Positions 23,070-34,685 are shown, counted from the first letter of the stretch. The stretch: 64,000 nt of DNA from Micrasema longulum (GCA_022494885.1 JAGVSM010001332.1:124001-188000), one strand, 5' to 3'. A program made the numbers and translations. Notes: generated from the letters alone by a model not told the origin.

Positions 23070-24000
23070 CAAAATTCCACACGAGTCATGGTCAACTAAT
23101 CGTGGTTTTGTTTACAAAGGAATAAAAAATTACAATAATCTCCCCAATGATATAAAAACGATTAAAACTAATACATTAGTAAATAAATTCTAAGGAAATT
23201 TCAAGATTTTTTTTGAACCCGAGTAAAAGCAGCTGTCTATTTTAATTAGTATTACTGTATTACTATTTTCTGTTTTTCTTTTTATTTCGTATAATTTTTT
23301 TGTCTCATGTATATTCGAAATTATTTAACTTCAAATATAAAAAATATATAAAAGTAGATCATATAGAAAAAAAACATGTATCAATTATGTAATTATATTA
23401 ATTAATAAAAAAACATTCAAAAAATGTAAAAAAAAAACAAAACGGGTTTTATTGTTTTTTTAATTAATAAATTAAGAACGTATTTTCAAAATTAATATGT
23501 GTTCAAACGGATTATACTAAAAAAAGTATTTGCTTTTAGTTTTTTCAAAAAACCAACTTAAACGCAGTGAACCTTATAAAACACTGCATTTGAGGCTGTA
23601 ATAATTACTAAAAGTACCTCTTTTTGCAGTTTCCATTTTTAACACAGCTTCAACTAGTTTCAGGCATTTTTTTGTCGGCAGTAACCGGTGTGAATTTTAA
23701 AAACTTTTTTTTAACAACTTATTTGAGACGTTTTTTGTCTCATAATTAATCGTTATACCACAGCCAAGAATTCATCAATATCATAATGATTTACTTGCTT
23801 GTTTTTGTTTGCATTTCTGTCGAAAGTGGATTTTACGAGTTATGACGGTTTAGGGATTGTGCGACAGGATATTATACTCATTTTTGTTTTTATATATTTA
23901 TTTCATTTTTTATTGTATATTGTATATTATTCTGAGTAACTATAATTTTGTTCTATCTGCTGTTCGTATATTTTGGATACATTTTATAATTTAATTAAAA
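23070..24000 (+). mobile_element. LINE 3' remnant and AT-rich filler
   Basis: At 23100-23190 the plus strand reads FVYKGIKNYNNLPNDIK, the 'YN.LP..IK' end of LINE ORF2 proteins. The rest, to 24000, is AT-rich with no gene. Confidence 0.45.
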
Positions 24001-24009
24001 AAAACAAAG

Positions 24010-24335
24010 AGGGGATCAGAGAGGTGACGACGAAGTGTTGGCCTCCGTGCAAACCTCTTCATTAATCCGCCCAGAGTTTGTATTCCTCAGGAATAATTTT
24101 GGAAAGTTTCCTTGGAGCAGCTGATAGACAGTCTCCCGGGACTTTGTAACAGCTGGAGGTAGATGCTGAGCTTTTGGATCCCCTCAATATAAAAAGGTCA
24201 TTGTTCTGCACTGCCGTCTAAAGACTAAACCTCATCTACCATGCTATCAAATTGATCCAGATACGCTGCAATGGAGTACCAATACAATGCCCCAAGTACC
24301 ACTGGGTGCGGATAGGTAAATGATGATGATTATAA
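24010..24335 (+). mobile_element. SINE-like composite
   Basis: A 'ggcctccgtg' start and a GC-richer body shared with 14940-15140 run into the family-B tail (gatccagatacgctgcaatg ... actgggtgcggataggtaaa, then atgatgatg). It looks like a composite of families A and B. Confidence 0.5.
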
Positions 24336-24374
24336 CAATGTTCCACAGTGTGTTAAATGAGGACCTAAATAAAC

Positions 24375-24800
24375 CAATGGTCGTAAGTACGCATTTAAAA
24401 AATACTTAATGCTCTAAGTGATGTTCCATTTCTATTGGAACTAATTTATTTTCATGTTCCAAACCGTGTCGCCAGAAGTCAAAATCTGCTATTTATTAAA
24501 TCTTCTAAGAGATTTCTTTTTTTTATGCCCCAATGTCTGGAATGTATAAATTTGTCAATTCGTCTCACAACTTAGAATTCTTTGGGATAGATCTTCCGGC
24601 GCTTCGAAGATCTCTTCGCCATTGACACAGTGTAGGATAAGGGTAGACTGGCATGGGTTAGCTCGAAGTTTTATATTATATATTTATCGTGTTTATGAAA
24701 AAATTGTATAACAATATTTTACAGCCTTTGATTGTCTTTGCTACACAGTTTTTTTTCTATTAGTTTCTTGTACATATGTTTCTTCATATTGTTGTAATTG
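24375..24800 (+). mobile_element. LINE 3' fragment (CR1/jockey-like)
   Basis: The plus strand reads DVPFLLELIYFHVPNRVARSQ NLLFIKSSKR over one open stretch (24420-24515), the same protein segment as in the minus-strand fragment at 54050-54750. It continues into a decayed end with 'gatagatcttccggcgcttc', also shared. Confidence 0.65.
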
Positions 24801-24993
24801 GCCCAACTCCTGTAAATGCCTAGACTTCTATGTTCCTTTCTCAAAAATTTTTATACATCTTTTATTCATATCATTAATTGTAGTACTTTCTCACTTATAA
24901 ATTACGCAGACAAGAGTCCAACTCAGCTTAATCGAGTTGCACAGTTAAAACCCGCCCTACACGAGCGGGTATCTTGCGAGACATCCATACAAT

Positions 24994-25205
24994 TTACGAA
25001 TATTTAAGCACAAGCTTAGGAGTATGGTTGTGCACATCATAGCTGTACAATTTTATTGTTCCGTCGAGAGTTGTATGTAACTTCGCTTTACAGCATCTCG
25101 ACGAACATCTCCACCTTAATTTCATATCTGTTCTTCCGTTTTCGCGAAAAGAATATCCACGATAAAGCAAAGATGTTCCGCGTATTATAATCTCATCTTC
25201 AGAAT
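24994..25205 (-). CDS. mod(mdg4): Alternative terminal exon, FLYWCH zinc finger (no useful ATG)
   Basis: A 69-residue tail missed by ATG-based ORF calling because its only Met lies mid-domain. The minus strand has ATATATTTTCAG, then AT in the shared phase. It reads SEDEIIIRGTSLL (1-13), YRGYSFRENG (14-23), R30-W31-R-C33, C38, then H58-N-H60 and the tail TPKLVLKYS before TAA. It is the close paralogue of the exon at 21168-21376 (48 of 68 residues identical, same CX4C spacing), which is strong evidence that both are coding: differences fall mostly at conservative sites (I/V, L/M, D/N, F/Y). An AATAAA lies about 130 bp past the stop on this strand. A repeat RD fragment (24785-24860) sits just downstream. 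Confidence 0.87.
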
Positions 25206-25299
25206 CTGAAAATATATGTGCATATGTATTGGCAACATTTATTAGTGTTATTTGAAAGATAAGAAAATTTTGATTAGAAAAGTCATATTTAAAAAAAAA

Positions 25300-25950
25300 A
25301 ACCTATTGTTAGGAACAACGCTTAACCTAATCTATACATATTTTTCCGTCCTTCCCGTTTACTAGAGCACTCCATGTAACAATAATTCTACGTGTGAGTG
25401 CCGGAATAAACATTTTACTATCAGTATTTCCACAAGCGAGCAGTGCCTACGTCATTTTAGACCGCTCGCTTCACCAGGGTTCCAGCACTTGTTACGCATA
25501 ATCCATCAGCAGGTTAGTGGAGTTGCGCAACCTTCCTTTCCTAAAGACACAGCCCTCTTACTAAATTTTCCTCCCCCTAGAACGAGGTATTGTTCACACC
25601 TCGTCCACTCCTCAACACCTACAGTATATCTACCGTAGCCGGATCGTCATTTAAGCGAGAATACATATTGGCCAGCCAAATTACGAAACGGCGCCGTATT
25701 GTAAAAGGGCTAATCGGCGATTAGCCATATTGACAACACTTGGCATTTCACAATAAAGGACTGTTTTTTTTTTCAAAACGAGACAATCGCTTGAAACGTA
25801 TTTTTTTAAGGAAAGGGTTTTTTGTGATTCGCGACAAATCGAGTGAGCAATATTTGCTTTTAAAAATTACACCTTACTTAATTAAACCTGAAAGTAATCT
25901 AAATGTGAGTTTAGATTTTTATTTTATATTTCATTAGCATCAATTAAAGG
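25300..25950. other. Unclassified, partly transposon-like
   Basis: 25360-25640 is GC-richer than its surroundings and contains 'tgtaacaataattctacg ... aataaa ... cacttgttacg', which could be LTR-like, but no partner LTR is visible. 25740-25937 holds an unremarkable 65-codon frame. Confidence 0.25.
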
Positions 25951-25954
25951 GTTC

Positions 25955-26415
25955 AAACTGTCTGTAGGGTCGCATCTTGCTGGAGGGTGATTCTGAGTCA
26001 CATCTTGCGATGGTGATTCTATAAAATGCTGCGAACGCCCAGTTGAATTCCACCGGCAACACTACTGACTGGTTCAACTCGTTAGCGTCCACGTCGCGAA
26101 CCCTGGGCAATGGAATCACACTCATAACCGTGTGTTCACAGCAGATAACGAGGAGAATGAAAAGCGAGTTTCTAGCGCCTCCAAACAAGAACCAGCCAGC
26201 TAAGGCAAGGTAGTAACCCCGATAGAAAAATCCACCAGAGAAGGCAACGGGAAACCACTTTGGTCATCTTTTCCCAGGAATCACTGTGGCGAGTACATCT
26301 AATAAGCAGTGGTGTCCTGGCTGCGGAGAAGCGCAGGACTGAGCCGCTTTCACTGTAGTGAACGCAAACGTCAAGGAGACCCGACAAGGCACCGCAAGAA
26401 GAAGCATTAATTAAA
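25955..26415 (+). mobile_element. Retroelement 3' noncoding-like repeat
   Basis: Includes 'cgatagaaaaatccaccaga', 'gaaggcaacgggaaaccact' and a sequence ending in 'ccgcaagaagaagc', which reads like the tail of a decayed non-LTR element. Open frames on the minus strand are accidental. Confidence 0.4.
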
Positions 26416-26649
26416 ATGAATAATGGAAATTAGGGATTAATATCCACAAGAATTCACAGAAACACGATATTTTATCGTGTAAGGCTTATTGTTTTTAAGT
26501 CGGTTTTTAGCGTGTTATGGTGAGTTTTCTCCAGGTTATATATGCGTCTTAATAATGGCTTAATTTTTTTTTTATTTTAAAAATTGCCATGTGGGGCGAA
26601 TATCATGTTTTGAAAAAACGATCCTCAATTTGGCTACTCACGTTTCATC

Positions 26650-27120
26650 ATCATTCCATGTCCGCTCTCTAGTTGGAGCATATGGAGTCAACAAAGAGCC
26701 TCTATGCATCTCTATCAGCTGCCAGCTCCTGTGCGTCCTCCCAAGTCAGGTTCGCGTCTCGTAGTTCTGATATTAACTGCTGAAGAACAGTCAGCAGTGG
26801 ACGTCCAGGACGTCGAGAACCTGATGCTTCGTTAAGTAGGCAAGCGCGGTTAAGGCTCCCAGAAGGCATCCGCAGTACATGGCCCAGCCAGTAGTATCGC
26901 CTCCGTTTGACGACAGTTGTCACCGGAGTTTCTGCGTCCGTTTATTTTCATTCCTTGCAAAGTCAAACCACCGCACACCCAAGATTCTTCTATTTTCAAA
27001 ACTCAGTATTTTGCTGTTTTGGGCCCAGTGAGGTGCCACGATTCGCATCCGTAGAGGAGAAAAGGTGTTATGCAGGTGTTACATAGGCGGCATTTGGTTT
27101 TTCTTGAGTAGTCATGTTTA
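26650..27120 (-). mobile_element. LINE ORF2 C-terminal fragment
   Basis: The minus strand reads, with few breaks, KTKCRLCNTCITPFLLYGCE, then RRRYYWLGHVLRMP, RRPGRP and TWEDAQELAADRDA. This is the 'YG.E.W ... WLGHV.RM ... RRPGRP ... W.eA..LA.DR' C-terminal signature of RTE/R4-like LINEs. Confidence 0.75.
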
Positions 27121-27129
27121 GCCGCTATA

Positions 27130-28480
27130 AAAATTGACGAATATTTTAGATCTTTTGGAAAGAGAGAGTGGTTTTTAAAAAGGAAACACGTTTATTTTAT
27201 TATTTACTGTTTTATTAAAATTAGCAGGATATACAACTAACTTAACCTAACCTAACTTCACATAACACATCAAAATATTGTTCAGTAGGGTTCACGTTCC
27301 CATTAGGTCTTCAAGTGATTTCTTCTTAATAATAAGCTATACCTAGTCATATTTCGTCCTCCAGTAGTATCGAGTGGATGTCTGTTTTTCATCCGAAACC
27401 ATGGCCACCTAACCTTATTTTTCATAATAAACATCATGGCTGATCGTTCGGTAAGCCAGAATGAATGAAAAAATATACTATACAATGTGACGCGTGATTA
27501 TTCAGCCAAAATGCAATACGGTAATCGTCTATTTGCCCGTTTACAATAAGGTGCTATTTTATAATTTGCATTCCAGCACATTACACATTGCAGCTAAAAT
27601 CCGGCACAATCCGGCTGCAAGATATCCATCTTGTTTAGTAGATAATGAGCAAAAGATCACAAAAATTTTATAAATTGAAACTTAAGAATATGTATGATTT
27701 TATTTCGTTAAAAGGCATAAAAACAATAGTAAAACCGTGATGTACGGTTTAAACACTCCACTGAGAAAAAAATGGTTGGTAAAATTTCAGGTTTTTAAAA
27801 CGAGGTCATTAATTTTGAAAATAATTTTTATTGTATGTTTTTTTTTGCACAAAATTAATGAAGGTCCTCCTTAGTATAAGTATAAAGGTAAACCTGTTCT
27901 TAGGACGACTGCACAATGTTCAAAATTTAATTTACATTGTTCAGATGTCACTTTAATATATTTTTTATATTTTCTTCTCTACTAATTTGCTACAGCCAGT
28001 TTTTTTTTTGTAAACTGTCAACATTAGTATGGGGTAGCATATGAAACAATTAAACAGACAAATAATTTACATCATTTGACAAAACTAATTTTCATCAAGT
28101 AAAGTTGTAAACATTTACGTTCGTTGCTAACTAAATATTACAAACTATATCATTCTTATTAAAATACCTGTTAATTTTGCTGTTAAGATATTGTTATTGT
28201 TTTATTCTACAGATCATAGTACTGAAGAGTGCACAGTATTCCAAAACTTTTGTAAATTATTGTGATATTGGACGTCCTTTAATTTTATTGTATTTTAAAC
28301 ACACTGGTGCTTACCTATTTTTAAACATTTTTATTGCCAATGAAACGAAAGAATAATAAAAAAATCTGCAACATAATATATAACATAACATAATATATAT
28401 CAAAGCTTACTCCTTTTATTATTATTTTTAAGTTTGTGACTTAAATTATTTTGTAACGTTTTTTTTACATCCTAATAGAT
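27130..28480. other. AT-rich spacer, no gene
   Basis: The 27303-27485 minus frame (RWPWFRMKNRHP ... LLLRRNHLKT) faintly recalls the start of Harbinger-type transposases but is too short to call. Confidence 0.3.
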
Positions 28481-28489
28481 GTTCATGAG

Positions 28490-28620
28490 TTTCAATCGAA
28501 GAAATTGCTAGTAGCAATAAGTCCTTCATTAACTATGTATCCCTTTATTATTTTTGTATGTGTGACATTGTATTTAATGGTTAATAAAGATTTATTATTA
28601 TTTTTATTATATTGGTGGCA
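28490..28620 (+). mobile_element. LINE 3' UTR fragment
   Basis: Shares 'agaaattgctagt(a/g)gcaataagt', 'acattgtat' and the (tta)n end with 44085-44200, where the same sequence ends a LINE fragment. Confidence 0.55.
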
Positions 28621-28749
28621 TAAGTACAGCACCCTTATGATTTTCACCAATGTGGCGCTAAAAAAATCTTTGATCTTACAGCTTCGATCAAATTTTGTTT
28701 TAATGGGAGGAATATTGACATTCATACAATGTCTTGCCACTGTCATATG

Positions 28750-29050
28750 ATTATATCCCTATAATTATATAGAGTCGGGGGATGACGATGTCATCTCCAA
28801 ATCTGTTATATCAGCCATATCTCAGGCACATCAAAGGCTCCAAACATTCCTACAGATAGAGGTTTAATTGGTACTTTAAGAATAACTTTTATAATGCCTT
28901 TTTTAATTATTCGTTTAAGACGTGTAGCTGCAGCGAATCTCTACCCTATTAGTCCGTATTCTAAATGTGATTGCCAAAATGCATAATATACTTTTGTCAC
29001 GTGATTTTTGCTCGTGAAGTTTCTAATGGTCTTGAATAAATACATCTTGC
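28750..29050 (-). mobile_element. LINE fragment, decayed
   Basis: The minus strand yields FGSHLEYGLIG and RFAAATRLKRIIKKGI, the 'shl.YGi..WG......ilk.QKraiR' region of CR1/jockey-like ORF2, with stops. Confidence 0.5.
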
Positions 29051-29058
29051 ATGAGTAG

Positions 29059-29327
29059 TCGGCCTCGTGGTAGAGTGGTCAGCGCATTTGCCTACCATGC
29101 AAGAGGTCTCGGGTTCGATTCCCGACATGGTTAATATGAAAAATTTATTTAAAAGATGTTTTTTTTTACACCAGAATATTTCATAGTCCCAGGACTGATA
29201 CCTGAGGCGTAAGACTGATAATCTTTACCTTCATGTAATAAAAAAATATATGGATAAACTGCGATTTGTGTACCAATGCAGTGCCCTATGCACCATTAGG
29301 TGCGGAAAGGTAATGATGATGATGATA
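29059..29327 (+). mobile_element. SINE family B, full-length
   Basis: Best copy: tRNA head tcggcctcgtggtagagtgg with B box GGTTCGATTCC, body 'cccaggactgatacctgagg', 'ccaatgcagtgccctatgca' and an (atg)n tail. Confidence 0.88.
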
Positions 29328-29417
29328 TGCGTCTAATTATATTATAGCTGTCTTTGCTCTTATATGTTTATTCGTATAATACATCAACTCTCGTTGTAAT
29401 TTCGTACATAATTTTAT

Positions 29418-29608
29418 TTAATGGTTATGTTTATTTCTAAATGCGCAAATACAATTTTCATACATGTAAGCTACCGCAGTACATTTTGTATTATGACGTG
29501 ATGAGCAGAACCACCTCGATTTTCCAGATTTATCGATTCTTTGTCGGTAAAAGGTAAATCCACCGATTTCTAGCATAACGGCGCCTCTCTGAGTTTTAAC
29601 GAACCTTC
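29418..29608 (-). CDS. mod(mdg4): Alternative terminal exon, FLYWCH zinc finger
   Basis: A 62-residue tail ending at HNH. The acceptor is TTTTATTTTTCAG, then GA in the shared phase. It reads RFVKTQRGAVML (1-12), GGFTFYRQR (15-23), R31-W32-F-C34, C42, then NKHNH (58-62) and TAA. An AATAAA overlaps the stop codon, so the poly(A) signal begins at once. An extra Cys pair (C52, C54) lies in the last strand. Because this exon starts with GA, a T as the last base of the shared upstream exon would make TGA, so the common donor cannot end in T. Confidence 0.88.
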
Positions 29609-29859
29609 CTGAAAAATAAAATAGCGCTATGAATTTGGGAATAAAATATTTCATTTATCGTCATAACCCGTTTTTCGTTACTTCTCAGAATCGTCAGTGA
29701 TCTGGAGACAGCATTACCAAGTTCATACTCATTAGAAGCCGTGCAACATTTGTTTGCAAAATAAACTTGCAAACGACGCACATTCGCATGGTGAATCGAA
29801 GCACAAGAAACTGCCATATAATTAGTCCTATTTAAAAAAATTAAAATATTGATATCAAA

Positions 29860-30620
29860 ATTATCTTACCTATATTACTACATCCATCGGCTGAAAAGTG
29901 TTAAGTATTCCGCGTCCAGACTACGGATTCTCGGAATGGGAACGGGGAGCAACATTGGAATTAAGGAATAATTAGCATGGAAATTCACAAAGTCAGTGTT
30001 TCAAATATTATTTTAAGTTTTACTGAGACTGAAAAATTTCTAGTTCATTCAAAATTCAATACAAAATTTTGTCTTCTTTTACTCGCGATTGTATTGTTAA
30101 AATTGTATTGCGTGCTATACCTTTAAATTACATATAAATAGCCGCATTATAAGTAAATTACGGACTTTTAAATTAGTGCTTTCTTAATTGACCATAATTT
30201 CTTCATGAATATATTGAGACTTCTTAACTGTACTGTGTTGTATTGTGTTTTATAGAATCATATTGTTTAATTTTATTGTTACCTTTATTTAGCTATACAA
30301 AAATACATTTAACAAAAAATTTATAAATATTGAAAAAACGAAAAGTAATATACCATAAGTAAATTATTATTAAAGATTTTTACATTTTTTATCGTACATG
30401 AGAAATTTCGATATTCAATTGAATGTTCATTATCTTATTATGTCTATCATCGTTATACGCAGCGTTTGGTGAACGAATGAAGTCTCCTATGCATCACTAG
30501 GTGCGGAAAGCGGAACGATAATGATGATAATGTCAATTGAAATATTGAAAAACATAATTTTGTGCAGAACGAACTTTCGTTTTGCTATTTTGAAAATTTG
30601 CATATAAATTTAAAACAAGA
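29860..30620. other. AT-rich spacer
   Basis: A SINE-B tail is visible at 30470-30540 (gcatcactaggtgcggaaag ... aatgatgataatg). No gene seen. Confidence 0.4.
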
Positions 30621-30629
30621 TTTTTCTTC

Positions 30630-31140
30630 TTCGTCGTTTCGCTATATTATGATGAGCGTTTTAGTCTGATGGAATGTCAGGTACTTGGTATATGATACGC
30701 CTCCATTTCTCCTGATCTAGGGCCAATCTGAGGACCGTTTGTAATTTTTATAGGATCCCGTTGGTTTTTTGTTTGGTCAGTCCATCTTGTAGAAGACCAA
30801 TCGAAATATGTCTGAAATGGGATAGAATCCTTTTTCTGTTTGTCGCGTCATGGTAAGTTTATCGATAGTTCTTCCAGGATGGACACAATTGTGCATCTTC
30901 CTATCCATCGAATACATAGTATCTGTCTCCAGCACTAAAGTACGTCGAGCGTATGCCTTTGTCTATCCATGTTTCTACTCAATACAATACAATGCAATAT
31001 ATATCAGCAGAGATTTCACTTGACGAATTTTAGTTCTTCTCAGTATGGAACGACTTTTCTTCATCTTTGTTAAACTACCCATTGCTGATTTTGGTATTTC
31101 GATTCGTTTGCTGAACAGTCTCCGTGTGAAATGAATAACA
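30630..31140 (-). mobile_element. Retroelement-like remnant
   Basis: Minus-strand fragments such as RRLFSKRIEIPKSAM, YSMDRKMHNCVHPGRTIDKL and RRNGGVSYTKYLTFHQTKT appear in several frames. GC content and broken coding suggest a dead element, class not assigned. Confidence 0.35.
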
Positions 31141-31150
31141 GGTCTTCATT

Positions 31151-31353
31151 TTAATTTAAAACATGTGGCAGTGAATGGTTTTTGACTCCGACGATTTCAC
31201 CTTCGATTATATTAACCACACCCGAACATCCTTTGTTATGTCCTGAAGTGCATATCCATCTTTTCTTTCCGAAAGTACTTTCAGAGTGAAAAGTAAAATA
31301 CGCACCCTTGTACAGAAGACGCGTGTGACCCTTACTGGTGACCACATATTCAA
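31151..31353 (-). CDS. mod(mdg4): Alternative terminal exon, FLYWCH with altered His pair
   Basis: A 66-residue tail. The acceptor is ACTTATGTTTCTAG, then TT in the shared phase. It reads EYVVTSKGHTRLL (1-13), GAYFTF (16-21), R31-W32-I-C34, C42, then VKNHSLPHVLN and TAA. The usual H-x-H end is replaced by H59-SLP-H63, giving an HX3H spacing. That spacing occurs in classical C2H2 fingers, so zinc binding is not excluded, but it is unique in this array. The exon lies less than 2 kb from its upstream-numbered neighbour at 29418. Confidence 0.83.
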
Positions 31354-31439
31354 CTAGAAACATAAGTATTGAGTTAAAAATATAACAAAATCAAAACCAT
31401 CGACAATAGTGTGCCGGAAATTCGGAAGAATAATTAAGG

Positions 31440-31640
31440 GACCATCTTAGCAAAGTTGGTCAATAAATGGCTGAAGAATTGGTGGAAACAGAGTGACTGC
31501 GAAAATTTTACAAAAAAGTTTGTGCAACCTAGCTGTATAATAGTAAGTGTCATTTATAGTAGTAAGTGCGTTTGTGTTTATTGGATGGACACGCAGTTAG
31601 GACCCCCCTTAGAACCGTCATTCATTGGTATTTTTTAAAC
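31440..31640 (+). other. Short open frame, unrecognised
   Basis: The plus strand reads LVNKWLKNWWKQSDCENFTKK. The WW..sD.enF.kk pattern loosely recalls the C-terminal region of neprilysin-type M13 peptidases, but the HExxH or CxxW ends are absent. Pseudogene fragment or chance. Confidence 0.15.
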
Positions 31641-31739
31641 CCCACTGTAATTCGTATGTTAAAAATAAAAGTAGAAATGCAAAATTTAAAAAAAACATCA
31701 GAAAGTATACTAAAAAACATTAATTAAGACAATATGCGG

Positions 31740-32130
31740 AGCCAAGCGGTTCAATTAATGGGTTTTTTTTGTCACTCTCTCGCGGGTGCCTCTCCGAATA
31801 CTGAGCAAAAGGGACAACTGAACGGTGGAGATTATGCCTATCGAAAATAAACATGATTGAATATTAAATAATTCAACGGATTACCGCTATCCGCACCCCA
31901 AAACTGAACCGATTTCGATTATTTTTTTAAGAAAGAGTATCAGAAATAAATTTGCTGTGGCGGCACGTTTAGCTGTTTTTTAAATAGTCACCATATTTGT
32001 ACAACGTACGTCTGAAAACGGAAGAATAAACGCTTGTTAAGTGTTTTTAGATAGCCTAGATTTTGTTAAAGGCAATTTATCAAAGAACAAAAAACGATAG
32101 AGACACGCCAATGACGGATATCTATAGAGT
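31740..32130. repeat. Repeat family RE
   Basis: Shares ordered blocks with 37440-37720 ('actc(t/c)ctcgc', 'tctcc(c)cgatactg', 'acgtccgaa.acgg.agataaa') and with a fragment at 63710-63755. No coding potential; probably a non-autonomous element. Confidence 0.5.
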
Positions 32131-32252
32131 GTTAAATAAATATCACTCTAGTGCCACAATCCAATGAGGGATACGGGAATACGTTTGTCTTTCAATCATC
32201 TAAGCGTCTTTTGGCATCCTTTTAAGTTCATAATTAAGGTATTGAATTTAAT

Positions 32253-32379
32253 ACCCGTATGCAGAGACCAACCTTAATGTGAGGAGAGTACATTCTATCG
32301 TCTTCACCTTCGGGTTATTCTCTGCATTTGAAATTAGAATGTACTTTCCTCACCTTAAGTTTTGTCTCTGCATACGGGT
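32253..32379. mobile_element. 127-bp MITE with 45-bp inverted repeats
   Basis: The arms start acccgtatgcagagacc on each strand and pair over about 45 bp with a few mismatches; the loop is about 37 bp. Compact and well preserved. Confidence 0.8.
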
Positions 32380-32389
32380 ACTAGACATC

Positions 32390-33225
32390 TGATCCGCGGG
32401 GTCCCCAATATTCGCACGTGGCCACAAACCTTAATCATTTGGTTACATGAAGCAACTTGCTGCTTTAATTTCTACAAAGAACATAAGTGACTTAAATACT
32501 TATAATATAATTGTGAGATTTTTTAAGTAAGCACAGATAAGTATATATTTTTAAAAAATGAAAAAGAACACAAATATATAAAGCATAATAAAAAACAATA
32601 AAACACATTAATTATCTTAGTTTTATAGGATTTATTTTAATGCAACAACGATTTATAATTTAAAGTGTTTATAATTAATTTTAAAGTCATAATATTGTTC
32701 ACAATTAAAGTTCAGGATTTGATGCTCGGCTACTAAACATGTTTAGAGTTAATATTATAAATGATTCATAAGAAATAAACATTTATTATAATTATTAACT
32801 CACTTAGCTAGGATAAGGTAGCTATTCAAATTATATAACAACGGATTGAAGAGATAATAAGTTAAAATACAAAAAAAAAATCCGCTGTAATAATTAAATA
32901 GTGAAAAGAGGTCGACTGGCGACATACAATAAAGAAAATCAAATTAGTGCCAAATCTCTTCAGATGTTTCGTAAGTTTGTTCCCACACAACTATAACTCT
33001 TCTGCTGACTACTCAGAATACCATCAACTATATACAAGAACTAGAAAATTGATATAGCGCATCGGACGTGTATGGAATTCCGGTTCCGATTTTCGACAAT
33101 ACCAAAAATTTTATAGCTGCATTTTAAAAATAACAAGTAAAATACTTGTACGTTTTACTGTTTTGATCCAAAGTGGTCAGTTAGTGTGTTCTTTTAGTTT
33201 CGATCTATTTTGAAAATAACAAATA
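32390..33225. other. AT-rich spacer, no gene seen
   Basis: No splice-site-plus-domain combination was found on either strand. Confidence 0.4.
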
Positions 33226-33227
33226 AA

Positions 33228-33560
33228 GAAGAAGGAGAATTCAGAGCAATTTTGGGAATTTCCTGGAGAGATCGCGTCATGAACGACGAGGTTCTTAGCG
33301 TAATCGAATGAGGAAGGCACCTGTTTAAGACCATCTCCGAAAGATGTGCTAGATGGACTGGACTCATAGTCTTCACAGTCGTCTCCTACATACAGGAATA
33401 GAGAGGATGTCTGAGGGCCCTCACCGAGAATACCTCGATAATTTATGTAAAGATATGAGCTGCAGGTCATATAAAGATTTAAAGAGGACTTCACAGGATA
33501 GAAAGAGTGGCAGAGGAGATGCAAAGCTTTGCCGCTAACCAACCCATCTTGAATGATTGA
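33228..33560 (+). mobile_element. LINE ORF2 C-terminal fragment
   Basis: Over three frames the plus strand gives ILGISWRDRVMNDEVL, ERCARWTGLIV, HSRLLHTGIERMSEG and REYLDNLCKDMSCRSYKDLK with a stop after PANQP-like sequence. This is the 'sWrdrvrNeeVL ... R..RWiGHilR' tail of RTE-like LINEs. The long minus-strand frame here is a shadow. Confidence 0.72.
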
Positions 33561-33878
33561 AACCAGATAGAGTGGAAATTTTGTACTTTTTTACATTACT
33601 TAAATTGCAAAAAAAACATACAGTTTAAATATGATATGTTAACTTAACTTTTACATATTTTTTCGTGTACCTACATAACTGTTAAAGTAAGAACAATCTA
33701 CAATGAACAGCAAGACCACCAGTTTATATTTTGTACTTTTTTTAAGAAATTTTATTCACTAAAAATGTACATGGTATATCAATATTTTCTAATTGAAACA
33801 TAATTTTCTTTTTAAAATCTTATATCTAGACCAAAACAGGGTAAAAAATAACGTTCACAATTTCTATACAGTAACTTA

Positions 33879-34060
33879 AGAGCCAGTTACACCAAAAATA
33901 GTCGAGTTTAACCATCGTGGCGTTTTCGTCAAAATGGACAATATGGGTGGTTTCCACCTCTTTTTTTTCCTGTTACTAATTTTGTCCATTTTGACGAAAA
34001 CGCAATAATTATTTGAATTTTAACCTTTCTTACTTTACTTTTTTTGTGCCACTGGCCCTA
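33879..34060. mobile_element. MITE with nested inverted repeats
   Basis: The outer ends gagccagttacaccaaaaa / agggccagtggcacaaaaa are inverted. Inside, gcgttttcgtcaaaatgg (33920-) pairs perfectly over 22 bp with its complement at 33982-34003. No ORF. Confidence 0.75.
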
Positions 34061-34554
34061 AATCGGGATATTATTAATTAACTATCAGAACAGTATTTTC
34101 TGTTTGTTTATTTGCTTTTACAAAAAAAACGTTACTGTTAAATGTTATGTCAAAAAATAACGGTTGGGCACCTAACGAAAACTTATTAAAACCTGAATTT
34201 TCTCAAAAATCTCCAATACTGAAAACGATTCGATGAACATAATTTTTTTATACACTGAAATACAACGACGGATTTGTGAAAAATGACACATTGGCTTTCT
34301 TTTACATTTGATCTTAAAAAGATTTTATAAAGGCTTTAAATGCCAAATTAAATGTATAAAACTAACCTTAGTATCAAAGTTTACACGTTCATATAATTTT
34401 GTGACATAAAGTGTAAATAAAACATTCAACCGCTCTCACGTAAAGTTGAAGAAAATAAAATGCGTCGTTGTTCCTACGATCATAACGATATTGAGGTTTA
34501 AAAAAATCAGCTAAAGCTAGCACATAAGTTATTAAATAATCTGGTTTATTTAAA

Positions 34555-34685
34555 GTTAGCACAATGGTTTGAGTATGTCCAAATATTAGCAGACAGGCTA
34601 GATTTCCACCCTAGGGAGTTATTATTATCTAAATTTGTTGAAACAGAGAGGGTAATAGAAGTCCCGGCACATGGCTGATTAAGAT
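34555..34685 (+). repeat. Repeat RD, partial
   Basis: Holds the end block 'gtatgtccaaatattagcag ... ccctagggagttattattat' of the family. Confidence 0.5.

Noticed and set aside
27240..27262. cttaacctaacctaac, possible insect telomere repeat
   Set aside because: Only two imperfect units; not an array.
31456..31638. Similarity to the C-terminal region of M13 (neprilysin-like) peptidases
   Set aside because: Only a WW..sD..nF pattern; diagnostic motifs are absent.
33177..33542. 121-codon minus-strand frame
   Set aside because: Shadow of a LINE ORF2 fragment on the plus strand.
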